This document shows, in pieces, positions 53,570-60,440 of a stretch of DNA of 64,000 nt. The position numbers and the translations under genes are program-made. This stretch comes from Aradus depressus (taxonomy: Eukaryota; Arthropoda; Insecta; Hemiptera; Aradidae): positions 3,876,501 through 3,940,500 of the forward strand of contig OY759227.1 in the NCBI GenBank assembly GCA_963662175.1, in the 5' to 3' direction. The notes beneath the pieces were generated by a model. The model had not been told where the DNA came from. It saw only the letters and a program-made list of their open reading frames with translations, and made no database searches. Within the stretch, counting starts at the first letter, position 1. Each line of letters begins with the position of its first letter.

Positions 53570-53830
53570 TTATTTTACACAATATATACAATTTTTCTTC
53601 ATCAGTGGTGGACCATCGATTTGATCATGAGATGTATTGAAGTGATGGTTGCATCGACGACACAATTGGAATCTTGGATCCTCACGCCACTCTTCAGGTA
53701 GGTTGTCCCATAAATATTCAATTGCATAGTCATAGAGATGAAGCAGTAATGCAGGTGGTAAGTTTTGAAGATGTATTGGATCCAAATTCCAGATATTAGT
53801 TTGAGAAAGTTTTTCCAAAGCTTGATCCAT
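53570..53830 (-). CDS. Small Cys/His-rich protein, putative zinc binder (86 residues)
   Basis: Starts at 53830, one base after the stop of the 222-residue gene (53832), so the two look co-transcribed. Residues 1-50 are helical and rich in Leu (PPALLLHLYDYAIEYLW is a good amphipathic helix). The C-terminal 30 residues hold possible zinc ligands: CRRC at about 57-60, two His, then another His and CIYC near the end. A Cys2...Cys2 finger is plausible. Function unknown. The adjacent gene also ends in a Cys/His-rich segment, and the pair could once have been one protein. Confidence 0.6.
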   Translation of the reverse strand: MDQALEKLSQTNIWNLDPIHLQNLPPALLLHLYDYAIEYLWDNLPEEWREDPRFQLCRRCNHHFNTSHDQIDGPPLMKKNCIYCVK

Positions 53831-53831
53831 T

Positions 53832-54500
53832 CTAGCACTGACTAAACCAGTAACATCGGGGGCTGTGTCTTTTATGGTACATGTGTGGGCATACCATCTG
53901 ATCTATATCACATTTTAGCTTGCAATATACACACATTGCAGTATTATTCAAATGTCTCACAAAGCCATGAAATGCCAACACTTTATTAGATTTACGAAAG
54001 GTTTTTTGGCGAACCTCTTCATTGTACAAATCTGTCTTGGATGGGTGTTTACTTATCCACTCCTCCAACTTGAAGGCTTGATTAAGTGAACAAGTATAAG
54101 AGGTTCCCCCATGAAAATGACAGGTAGTCTCATGTTGGGGTAACTTTTTCAAATTCGGACAGCCATAGTCGAGCAAATCATAAACTGGCTTTTTAACAAT
54201 ATTTTCAAGAAGTGTACATTTTTCTAGTCCTTTCGCCCAAATAAATTTACATGAAGCAGTTGAAGTACATAAGAGTTCTTCCAGACGTGAATATTCTGTA
54301 TCTCCATAGCACCATGGAATATTGTGAATGTGTTTTTTAACCCATAGATTCACACGACTATCAGATTCATCAACATTTTGAGGAGGGAGAAAAAACCAGT
54401 GGAGTGACTGACTGTGAGTGAGAACTGTCAACTCCTTCACAATAAAGCCACCTTCCCCTTGAAAACCTTGAAAATCCACAATCGCGAACTGGTGTTCCAT
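53832..54500 (-). CDS. Uncharacterised protein with exonuclease-like N-terminus and Cys/His-rich tail (222 residues)
   Basis: Begins MEHQFAIVDFQGFQGEGG at 54500. The D-x-x-G-F pattern directly after a hydrophobic strand resembles the first motif of RNase H-fold (DEDD) 3'-5' exonucleases, but I could not point to convincing second and third motifs, so this is weak. The C-terminus (about 190-215) has CVYCKLKCDIDQMVCPHMYHKR-like ligands (written in part), suggesting a zinc site. I recall similar uncharacterised proteins starting MEHHFAIVDFQGF in insect genomes. The gene follows the major capsid gene on the same strand, with a 50-bp gap, and is followed one base later by the 86-residue gene. Confidence 0.7.
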   Translation of the reverse strand: MEHQFAIVDFQGFQGEGGFIVKELTVLTHSQSLHWFFLPPQNVDESDSRVNLWVKKHIHNIPWCYGDTEYSRLEELLCTSTASCKFIWAKGLEKCTLLENIVKKPVYDLLDYGCPNLKKLPQHETTCHFHGGTSYTCSLNQAFKLEEWISKHPSKTDLYNEEVRQKTFRKSNKVLAFHGFVRHLNNTAMCVYCKLKCDIDQMVCPHMYHKRHSPRCYWFSQC

Positions 54501-54550
54501 GTTTGAGGGTTAGAAATCTAATGATGATCCTCATCTTACACACACTCATT

Positions 54551-55108
54551 TTATAGCTTCCTTACAAGACCGCTAAGAGGATTCAATTCAATTAATTTAT
54601 CGTGAATTAAAAGGCAGTAAGCTCGAGTGTGAGGTGGAAACGGTTGGGTTGCATGAAGATCTAGACGAATGTCGACCGTAGCTACCTTCAATGTGTCTTC
54701 CTGACGTGATACATCAAGAACTATCATGGGGGCGATTTCACCAAAGTCCTTTCTCGACAGTAGGGGTTCACTATGATCCTTAGCATAGTAGCTCATTTGA
54801 AATCTTTGGTACATATCATAGAGAACAGCATATCGACCCTTATTGAAATCAAGGTTTAAATCATCGTACGGGAACATCTCACTATTCAAAAATAGTTTAA
54901 CATTGGACAAGTTACAAGCGTCAAATTGACTGGTATCTTTTAACTTATTGTCGACTCTATCTGTCTGAAAGGCTACGATTATATATCGGGGTTTTTCTAG
55001 AGCTGAACTAGTCTTGACACTCCATGTATTTTGTGTGTTTTCCGGTAAGGCAGGGTATTCCGACAACTCCCATGAGCGGAAAGGGATAGTGAGTGTCTGA
55101 TCTCTGTC
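54551..55108 (-). pseudogene. Major capsid (hexon-like, double jelly-roll) gene, C-terminal fragment
   Basis: About 180 residues open after a TAG at 55109-55111. No ATG precedes the conserved part; the listed first residue at 55066 is a TTG codon. The sequence is rich in beta-strand patterns (RYIIVAFQTDRVDN, YAVLYDMYQRFQMSYY, TVDIRLDLHA) typical of the second jelly-roll and C-terminus of Polinton/adintovirus major capsid proteins. It continues the gene whose beginning is at 55323-55769, in a different frame. Frame changes lie near the T-run at 55079-55083 and upstream. The frame ends naturally at 54551 with LNPLSGLVRKL. Confidence 0.8.
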
Positions 55109-55322
55109 TAATATTCACAATAGTCGCAGTCGCTGTTCATCAGATACTTTAATATGAGGGACTCTCCAATTTACCTTGTCTAGTGTAAGTTGTACCTTGT
55201 CTTCCAAAATCGAATTAGCGTCGCTCTTTGCACGGATAAGACACAGTTCATGCTTTGAATTGATTATCACTTTTTTGAAAGTTTCGAGAAAACCAATAAG
55301 AGTGCTGAGGGGGAGACATACA
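55109..55322 (-). pseudogene. Broken middle of the major capsid gene
   Basis: Between the two capsid fragments the protein-like sequence continues, but with a stop at 55323-55325, a change of frame near 55290-55300, an in-frame TGA at 55116-55118 and another frame change near 55079-55083. At least two frame changes and two stops in about 250 bp rule out a working capsid protein from this copy unless several sequencing errors cluster here. Confidence 0.75.
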
Positions 55323-55769
55323 TTAAAATGACCGAAATTTATCTATTGAAATAGCTCCATCTTTCTTCGGCATCATCCATCCTGAATTACCTAACCCACT
55401 CACTTGGTTAGGTGATAAAGAGACATACCCTTTTATAGTACTCACAATTCCTGGATTTCGGACTTTATCAATTTCCACTCCATTCAATTCATAGCGAATT
55501 TCATCAAACATAAATGCAAAAGCATTATTTGACAATTTTGCACTCGATGTAGTCATTCTTTTATCAGCACCCTCCTTCTGAATAGAGCCTTCCAAATAAA
55601 GATAACTAGCACATGGTAATATATACAAATCTTGCTGGTGAATAGGGATTCGAATCTCATCAGAATTCTTTAAATTTGTAGAATTAAAGGGGTTGTAAGT
55701 GTGGAACTGCAGCTGTGTGATTCTATCATCAAACCGAACGTCCTCTGTAATATCTAAAATGTCATTCAT
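55323..55769 (-). pseudogene. Major capsid (hexon-like, double jelly-roll) gene, N-terminal fragment
   Basis: 148 residues from the ATG at 55769, beginning MNDILDITEDVRFDD. The segment HTYNPFNSTNLKNSDEIRIP, then LPCASYLYLEGSI and FMFDEIRYELNGVEID, is the signature of the double-jelly-roll capsid family found in insect Polinton/adintovirus-like elements. This protein forms the pseudo-hexameric capsomers. The start overlaps the stop of the 46-residue basic gene upstream (ATGA). The frame stops at 55323 although the homologous region clearly continues to 54551 in other frames, so the gene is broken. Confidence 0.85.
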
Positions 55770-55906
55770 TGTCGTTTCACTTTCAAGCCTAAACTTTTCA
55801 AAAATCGAATGTTGCCTGGTGTCAAGTGTCTCATGTACGGTCTCGTACTAATGGGTCTTGGATGTGGTCGAATACTTATATACCGAGGTCTAAAGTCAAT
55901 CGCCAT
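55766..55906 (-). CDS. Small basic protein, 46 residues (capsid-cluster gene)
   Basis: Short frame from the ATG at 55906 to the TGA at 55766-55768. The sequence starts MAIDFRPRYISIRPHPRP and ends LKSLGLKVKRQ; about a quarter of residues are Arg, Lys or His. Its ATG lies just inside the end of the penton-like gene (stop at 55896-55898), and its stop shares bases with the start of the major capsid gene (ATGA). That tight overlap on both sides, with no stop in the frame, argues for a real gene in a co-expressed capsid cluster. Adenoviruses carry small basic core proteins in comparable positions; likeness to those is inference. Role unknown: DNA condensation or capsid cement are candidates. Confidence 0.6.
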   Translation of the reverse strand: MAIDFRPRYISIRPHPRPISTRPYMRHLTPGNIRFLKSLGLKVKRQ

Positions 55907-56609
55907 TCTTCTTTATATGTAGGTGTATCGTTATAGTTTCGTTTCTAAAGTTGATTGGATGACCGTCTTGGTCTACTATCCGTAATGTTATGTTGTCAAC
56001 GGATTTTGTGCTAACTCCTAAATATACAATGGGTGATGGTGTTTCGACAATTTTGTACCCTGCCTCGACAGTTGGATAGAATTCATACAATGTGTGAACC
56101 GGTTTTCCATTTCGATATGCACCGTAAACTATATTACATTCAATAGCAATTGTATTGACTTTAACCATGTTTACGATCCCTGGTGAGGTATGATAACCAT
56201 CTCCGGGGTGTAAAGTACGCTTATCTTCATCCAAGCTGTCATCCCATCCCAATAAGGGTCCAATAGAATTTTTTCTATTAAAATATACAGTTTTTGTACA
56301 CCGTAATTCTGATTTTAATGTATTATTATTAGCTCGGATTATAACATGATCGCCTTTTCTTCTAAACATCATCTGTTCTTGTAAATAATCCCCAAGTGCT
56401 TCCAACTCATATGTCCCCATCGGTATTTTAATTTTTTCATCACCAAAATAAAACATATCATTCTCACCATCAATAATGTTGGGAATAGAATTATATGTTG
56501 TAAAACCTAAAAGCCCAATCGAGTACTCTCCATTTGATAGGTCTATTGTAGGAAAAATGTCTGCACTTAATACGTTCTCAGTGCCCGTAAGGGTAAAGGT
56601 ATAACTCAT
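55896..56609 (-). CDS. Penton-like minor capsid protein candidate (237 residues)
   Basis: The ATG at 56609 gives MSYTFTLTGTENVLSADIFP. The upstream in-frame codon at 56630 is GTG and overlaps the protease end, so the ATG 14 bases after the protease stop is preferred. The protein is beta-rich throughout, with conserved-looking stretches YSIGLLGFTTYNSIPNI, FNRKNSIGPLLGWDD and a C-terminal strand pair NITLRIVDQDGHPINF followed by ITIHLHIKK, as in a single jelly-roll fold. I recall this family accompanying double-jelly-roll capsid genes in insect Polinton-like elements, where the penton/minor capsid protein sits. The frame is complete. Assignment as penton is by position and fold type, not by a catalytic motif. 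Confidence 0.7.
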   Translation of the reverse strand: MSYTFTLTGTENVLSADIFPTIDLSNGEYSIGLLGFTTYNSIPNIIDGENDMFYFGDEKIKIPMGTYELEALGDYLQEQMMFRRKGDHVIIRANNNTLKSELRCTKTVYFNRKNSIGPLLGWDDSLDEDKRTLHPGDGYHTSPGIVNMVKVNTIAIECNIVYGAYRNGKPVHTLYEFYPTVEAGYKIVETPSPIVYLGVSTKSVDNITLRIVDQDGHPINFRNETITIHLHIKKNGD

Positions 56610-56623
56610 GACTGCATCTAAGA

Positions 56624-56977
56624 CTAACACAAGTTTTCAATATAAAGGAACTGAATACATAAGTGTCCACAATATGGAGTGTTCCAATCCTGATACCGGT
56701 TTCGATTGTATTCAATTGAGCATCCTTTCAGGTATTTGAGTATTTCGAGTGGAGGTGGTAGATTACCATACGAGTCGAAATACTTTATTTTATTGTCACG
56801 CTTTACATAGCAGACCCAATGTGAGCCGGGTTCACTGACTCTATTAAGGTTCACAATGCCCGATTCATATTTTTTTGGTGTCCTCGGTAAGGTGTCCTTC
56901 ATAAAGACACCTCTGAAATGACACAAGTTTTTAGCATATTTTTGAAGATCTACATTTGTAAGAGCTCTATTTGGAAG
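56624..56977 (-). CDS. Adenain-like cysteine protease (capsid maturation)
   Basis: Catalytic set visible: His in GSHWVCY (codon near 56819-56821), Asp in YFDSYGN, a Gln in NRYQDW and Cys in PYCGHLC. This is the order of adenovirus-type maturation proteases (C5 family), which cut capsid precursors. Homologous sequence reaches upstream of the first ATG (56902), through LTNVDLQKYAKNL, up to a TGA at 56978-56980 that ends the PLA2 gene in the same frame. With no start codon in that stretch, the protein is either made by reading through the TGA or starts at 56902 without part of its N-terminus. I recall insect relatives in which PLA2 and protease form one polypeptide. The end at 56624 is 14 bases from the next gene. 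Confidence 0.85.
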   Translation of the reverse strand, partial: LPNRALTNVDLQKYAKNLCHFRGVFMKDTLPRTPKKYESGIVNLNRVSEPGSHWVCYVKRDNKIKYFDSYGNLPPPLEILKYLKGCSIEYNRNRYQDWNTPYCGHLCIQFLYIENLC

Positions 56978-57715
56978 TCACATCTGATTTTTATATGGTC
57001 TCACGTATAATCCGTATCCGTTTCTGTATGGTCTTACGTAAAGTGCTTGACCTATTTTTTGTCCTTCAATTGTTCTATTATGTCTTTTCATCTCTTCCAA
57101 TTTAGCCTTTGCATTTTGGACATCGCTTACAGTTTTTGCTATAGCTGACGCACCACCTGCTAAGCTACCGAGAGCAGATAATCCTGCAAATAGTGGTACG
57201 AGAAATGGTAATATCCCACCGGTTTTAGGCAAAGGGAGCATTCTCGGCGTTTTTGTTATTTTCCATTTTTGCAAATACCGTTTTGCTTTTTTCAATGATA
57301 AAGCAGAAGCCCTATCAATAGGTAAATGACGACCTACTCGTGCAGCTTTTATAAGTTTACCAAAGGATCCTCGAAGTCCAGACCCCATTTTGACTTTAGC
57401 CTTCATGGTATTTGTTATAGTCCAAGCAGCTGCCTTCTCCCCCCACTTTGCGTCCTTAGATCTGACTCTCTCCCAAGCTTTATCTGCTAAGATTCTGTCT
57501 GCTGCGTGTCTCTGAGATAAATTATTAGTTTTTGAATAGGAAATATCGTGTTCACGACAGGCTTCGTCTAATGGATTAATACCCGTATCCCCTCGAGCTA
57601 AGCGATCTTGTAACTTGGTGCCGGGTCCACAATAATTATATCCTGGAATGTGTGCTTCAAATGGTAGCTTGTTGATTAGAGCGTTTACTACACTGCCTCC
57701 TATCTTTCGTTTCAT
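56978..57715 (-). CDS. PLA2-domain virion protein (parvovirus VP1-like phospholipase A2) with hydrophobic segment
   Basis: 245 residues from ATG 57715. The calcium loop YNYCGPGTKL (about 26-35) and the catalytic His-Asp pair in EACREHDISYS (His56, Asp57) are intact. This is the short PLA2 type used by parvovirus capsids to breach endosomal membranes. A basic region follows, then a Gly/Ala-rich hydrophobic stretch (about 165-195, PFLVPLFAGLSALGSLAGG) that could be membrane-active. The C-terminus has two tandem YVRPY repeats. It ends in a TGA that lies in frame with the protease. The gene is the first on the leftward side of the divergent promoter region, 28 bp after a TATATATA box. Confidence 0.9.
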   Translation of the reverse strand: MKRKIGGSVVNALINKLPFEAHIPGYNYCGPGTKLQDRLARGDTGINPLDEACREHDISYSKTNNLSQRHAADRILADKAWERVRSKDAKWGEKAAAWTITNTMKAKVKMGSGLRGSFGKLIKAARVGRHLPIDRASALSLKKAKRYLQKWKITKTPRMLPLPKTGGILPFLVPLFAGLSALGSLAGGASAIAKTVSDVQNAKAKLEEMKRHNRTIEGQKIGQALYVRPYRNGYGLYVRPYKNQM

Positions 57716-57742
57716 ACTGAAATAAAAGGATCATGCTCTCAA

Positions 57743-57752
57743 TTTATATATA
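57743..57752. promoter_or_regulatory. Palindromic TATA element of the divergent promoter
   Basis: TTTATATATA lies in the 69-bp gap between two divergent starts. It reads as a TATA box on both strands, 28 bp from the PLA2 ATG (57715) and 33 bp from the ATPase ATG (57785). Untranslated leaders would be very short. Confidence 0.5.
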
Positions 57753-57784
57753 CAGCGGTTTCACTAAAGGTATCATTTACCGAA

Positions 57785-58393
57785 ATGCATTTGGAGCCTC
57801 AACCTTTACAACTGAAAGTTGTTGACCTTCTTCCTCACCAGGAAAAAGATGAAACAATAAGACTTTTACCACCAAACCCTCTAATCATTGTTTGTGGAGC
57901 TACAGGATCGGGTAAAACCAATTTGGTCATTAGCCTCCTTCTTGATGAAAATGGACTTTGTTTCGAAAATCTCTACATTTACTCTCGATCTTTATCACAG
58001 GCGAAATACACCTATTTAAAAAAGGTAATGGACACGGTTCCCGAAATAGGATATTACACTTTTGATGATTCCGAAAGTGTGATACAGCTGGAAGATGCAA
58101 AACATAATTCTGCTTTTATTTTTGATGATATTAGCCTCGATAACCATAATATAATAAGAAAGTATTTTAGTATGGGACGACACAAGTCTATATTCCCTAT
58201 TTACATTGGGCAGACATATGCGCATATACCAAAGCACTTAATTAGAGACAATGCAAATTTTTTAATACTTTTCAGACAAAATTTGTTAAATTTAAAACAT
58301 ATTTATCAGGATCACGTTAGTTCGACAGATGTTACATTTGATATGTTTCAAAAGATGTGTGCACTATGTTGGGACAGTGACCCCGTTCAGTAG
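57785..58393 (+). CDS. Packaging ATPase, A32/FtsK-HerA type (probably C-terminally shortened)
   Basis: 202 residues. Walker A GATGSGKT is at 38-45 and Walker B SAFIFDDI at about 109-116, then SMGRHKSI with the conserved Arg and YIGQTYAHIPK (sensor region). These ATPases pump viral DNA into the capsid. Family members I recall continue after the MCALCW stretch with a further C-terminal piece; here the frame ends shortly after, at CWDSDPVQ. The next gene begins overlapping in another frame without an ATG. A deletion joining the two genes near 58375-58395 would explain both. ATPase motifs themselves are intact. Confidence 0.88.
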   Translation: MHLEPQPLQLKVVDLLPHQEKDETIRLLPPNPLIIVCGATGSGKTNLVISLLLDENGLCFENLYIYSRSLSQAKYTYLKKVMDTVPEIGYYTFDDSESVIQLEDAKHNSAFIFDDISLDNHNIIRKYFSMGRHKSIFPIYIGQTYAHIPKHLIRDNANFLILFRQNLLNLKHIYQDHVSSTDVTFDMFQKMCALCWDSDPVQ

Positions 58394-59397
58394 TACGAGA
58401 TATTATCAAGACCTCTAAAGGTTTGAGAAAAAAGTTGAAATCTTTCAAGAAGGGGGCTCTAGAGACTCATGAGTCACTAGAGAAAACATTCGAACCAGTT
58501 ACAAAACCACTGCTACAAATAACGGAAACTCTGAAACAAGCACCTACCAAATCGATAATCAAGACTCCACCATTCCCAAACATAGAGAAATCTGAAATAT
58601 ATCCGCAAGAAGAAAAAATCATCACACCAATCAGTGGAAAACCAAAAACTCAACTCTATACTCGTTCATTCACTACACCTAGGAGGGAAGAAGTCCCTTT
58701 TGAAGAAGGAGTCTTTGAAAGTTCATCACCTCCTATTACACCTGTAGAAGAAGCGCAACTTTTGTCTCAGCCTGCGCTAGGTAGAGATGCAGTAGAAAGA
58801 ATGATTGAATCATCCAATATTGGTCCATTTTTGCGCCCATATATTAGAAAATTTCTTAGTGGAGATACAAAGGACTTTGACACTCGCTATGGACTTCGCT
58901 TTCTACCCAGTGGTGGGTTAACGTTAGGTGACGCTAGCGTTCGGGTGGATCACAATGATTTAGAAATTAAAGACAAATTTTATGAAGGTACACCTGGACT
59001 CTATGAACTTTTGTTTTTAAAAGAACCTATGACATACAAAAATGATGATTTAGCCATATATAAGGAACTACTGACGGTTACAAATGCTCATAAAAGACAT
59101 TTCAGTGAAGCTAAAAGTTTGAGTGGTAATAAAAGTTTCAAGTATAAAAATATAATTGCAAAATTATTTACTCCTACTACCAGACAATATCATACCCGTT
59201 CAAAAAAATCTCATTTTTCTGGCTCGGGCTTATGGATGAATTGTACAATACCTATATATGAGCGCTGGGACGATCCCAATGAACTCTGTACGAAGTTAAG
59301 CTTGCTCTATGCTAGCGAAGCAGCAGGAGGTGGACCTCATTCGAATGAAATCGCGTCAATATTGGAAGAATTGAGAGAAGCAAATATTATATATTAA
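58381..59397 (+). CDS. Conserved arthropod protein of unknown function (about 338 residues, start missing)
   Basis: The frame is open from 58381 with no ATG near its beginning; the first usual codon proposed (58423) is TTG, and protein-like sequence VVRDIIKTSKGLRKKL precedes it. Residues to about 60 are basic and helical, then a Pro/Ser/Thr-rich linker. A conserved region follows, with YGLRFLPSGGLTLGDA, then YEGTPGLYELLFLKEP and LTVTNAHK. A second module near the C-terminus reads WDDPNELCTKL, then GGPHSNEIASILEELREANI. I recall both modules from many uncharacterised insect proteins (possibly the family Pfam names DUF8207; unchecked memory). Placed between packaging ATPase and RING genes. The missing start suggests a 5' deletion fused to the ATPase end. 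Confidence 0.75.
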   Translation, partial: PRSVVRDIIKTSKGLRKKLKSFKKGALETHESLEKTFEPVTKPLLQITETLKQAPTKSIIKTPPFPNIEKSEIYPQEEKIITPISGKPKTQLYTRSFTTPRREEVPFEEGVFESSSPPITPVEEAQLLSQPALGRDAVERMIESSNIGPFLRPYIRKFLSGDTKDFDTRYGLRFLPSGGLTLGDASVRVDHNDLEIKDKFYEGTPGLYELLFLKEPMTYKNDDLAIYKELLTVTNAHKRHFSEAKSLSGNKSFKYKNIIAKLFTPTTRQYHTRSKKSHFSGSGLWMNCTIPIYERWDDPNELCTKLSLLYASEAAGGGPHSNEIASILEELREANIIY

Positions 59398-59399
59398 TC

Positions 59400-59606
59400 A
59401 TGAGCTCTAGTGAAGATGAGGAGGAATCAGAAAATTCAGAGGAATATTTGGTAGATCTTCGTTGTAAGGTGTGTTTCGATGCAATTGTAGATACGGTCAT
59501 ATTACCATGTGGTCATTTTACCTGTATGGACTGTTCTGTTTTTTGTATTTTTTGTCCATATTGTAGAAGTTCAAAAATTGGTGTGTATAGAGTCTATTTC
59601 ACCTGA
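59400..59606 (+). CDS. RING-only protein, IAP-like RING (68 residues)
   Basis: ATG at 59400, two bases after the previous stop. An acidic N-terminus (SSEDEEESENSEE) precedes a C3HC4 RING: Cys22, Cys25, Cys37, His39, Cys42, Cys45, Cys52 and Cys55, ending IGVYRVYFT. The tail resembles the C-terminal RING of inhibitor-of-apoptosis proteins, which end in a similar aromatic-rich strand and act as E3 ubiquitin ligases. No BIR domain is present. The nine residues between the first two ligand pairs and the short loop before Cys52 are compact but acceptable. Role could be ubiquitin ligation against host proteins or dominant interference; both are inference. Confidence 0.8.
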   Translation: MSSSEDEEESENSEEYLVDLRCKVCFDAIVDTVILPCGHFTCMDCSVFCIFCPYCRSSKIGVYRVYFT

Positions 59607-59623
59607 GGGGTTTCAGTTCTAAA

Positions 59624-60190
59624 ATGACCATTGACAAGTTCGGGCGGCATGTGGGTAAGCGGTATTACCGCAATCAGCAAAAATTATACAATACAGTTCA
59701 AGCTTTAAAAGGAGAGGACCGATTCAGACAGGTTGAAGCTGGAGGAGTTCTCGATGTCAACCATAGGCGAATAATCAATTTAGGAGAAGGATTGGAGGGA
59801 TCAGATGCTGCTTCCAGAAATTATGTCGATTCTCGAATTTCACATTTTTCTCAGTCAGGAAGCAAAATTGACTTTAATGCTAAAAGGCTAATACATGTAG
59901 AGGATCCATCGGACCCCTCTGATGCAGCTACGAAAGGATATGTGGACAGATCGGCAAGGTTCTACACTGATCTCAAAAATTGGCCTGGAGCATATATCAA
60001 TGGGAGTAAGAAAATACTAGTAAATGTCAGCCCTCCCATAGATTCTAATGATGTAGTCACACTGAATTATCTTCAAAGAGAATTGGCTTACTTGGTCAAG
60101 AAAATTGATAATTCTGGATATGTAACTCTTCAGCATCTTCAACGAGAACTATCGAAATATATGCTAAAAAAGCAGAACCATGATGCTTAA
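59624..60190 (+). CDS. Fibre-like repeat protein (188 residues)
   Basis: After a basic N-terminus the protein carries repeats of a fibre motif: GVLDVNHRRIINLGEG...SDAASRNYVDSR (about 41-71) and KIDFNAKRLIHVED...SDAATKGYVDRS (about 81-110), then degenerate copies with NDVVTLNYLQRE (about 144) and YVTLQHLQRE (about 164). The D-A-A-T-K-x-Y-V-D box is a trimerising repeat common in phage and viral tail fibres. A helical tail (LVKK...YMLKK) could form a coiled coil. In this setting an attachment fibre is the natural guess. 17 bp from the RING gene and 46 bp ahead of the integrase, all on the same strand. Confidence 0.7.
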   Translation: MTIDKFGRHVGKRYYRNQQKLYNTVQALKGEDRFRQVEAGGVLDVNHRRIINLGEGLEGSDAASRNYVDSRISHFSQSGSKIDFNAKRLIHVEDPSDPSDAATKGYVDRSARFYTDLKNWPGAYINGSKKILVNVSPPIDSNDVVTLNYLQRELAYLVKKIDNSGYVTLQHLQRELSKYMLKKQNHDA

Positions 60191-60236
60191 ATTAAAGTGA
60201 GACAATTGATTTAGTATTAGTCTGATAGAGTTTGTC

Positions 60237-60440
60237 ATGGGGAATATACTTTCAAAACCTTACACACCAAGAGAAGTTGTCGTTAGAGAACTCCATAAAC
60301 CAGCTCGTGTTAATTATCCTCGACGTAAAGTGCTTTTAAAAGGAGTGGACGATTTGTGGGAGGCAGATTTAGTCGAGATGGTGCCATATTGGCGAGTCAA
60401 TAAAGGCTTTAAATATTTATTGACCGTAATCGATGGCTTC
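60237..60440 (+). pseudogene. Retroviral-type (Polinton) integrase, N-terminal fragment cut by a LINE
   Basis: About 68 residues are integrase: SKPYTPREVVVRELHKPAR, then DDLWEADLVEMVPYW and KGFKYLLTVIDGF. The Asp in EADL is the first residue of the DDE triad; the other two are absent. After VIDGF the sequence stops resembling integrase at about 60441 and a stop follows at 60464. The sequence there is the start of an RTE-type LINE, so the integrase was interrupted by insertion. The remaining part may exist beyond the LINE, outside the window. The enzyme would insert the element into the host genome. Confidence 0.88.

Larger units (their letters stand above)
51485..60440. mobile_element. Polinton/Maverick or adintovirus-like element, left portion
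   Basis: The satellite stops inside a monomer and a sequence starting AGTAGGGGTAGACAG begins. Polinton termini start with AG and make 6-bp target duplications; the six satellite bases before it are GACATT. The cargo is the virion module known from Polintons/adintoviruses: PLA2-domain protein, adenain-like protease, penton candidate, double-jelly-roll capsid, packaging ATPase, fibre-like protein and retroviral-type integrase. Genes diverge from 57716-57784. The integrase is cut by an RTE LINE at about 60441, and the rest of the element, with its other end and any DNA polymerase B, is outside the window. The major capsid gene is broken, so this is a decaying endogenous copy, though most other frames are open. 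Confidence 0.88.

Noticed and set aside
53602..53838. 78-codon minus-strand frame over the 86-residue gene
   Set aside because: Out of phase with the Cys/His-rich protein, which has better composition and a start one base after the upstream stop.
51485..60440. Parvovirus-derived endogenous element, suggested by the PLA2 domain
   Set aside because: No parvoviral capsid or NS1 helicase is present; the protease, packaging ATPase, double-jelly-roll capsid and integrase point to Polinton/adintovirus.
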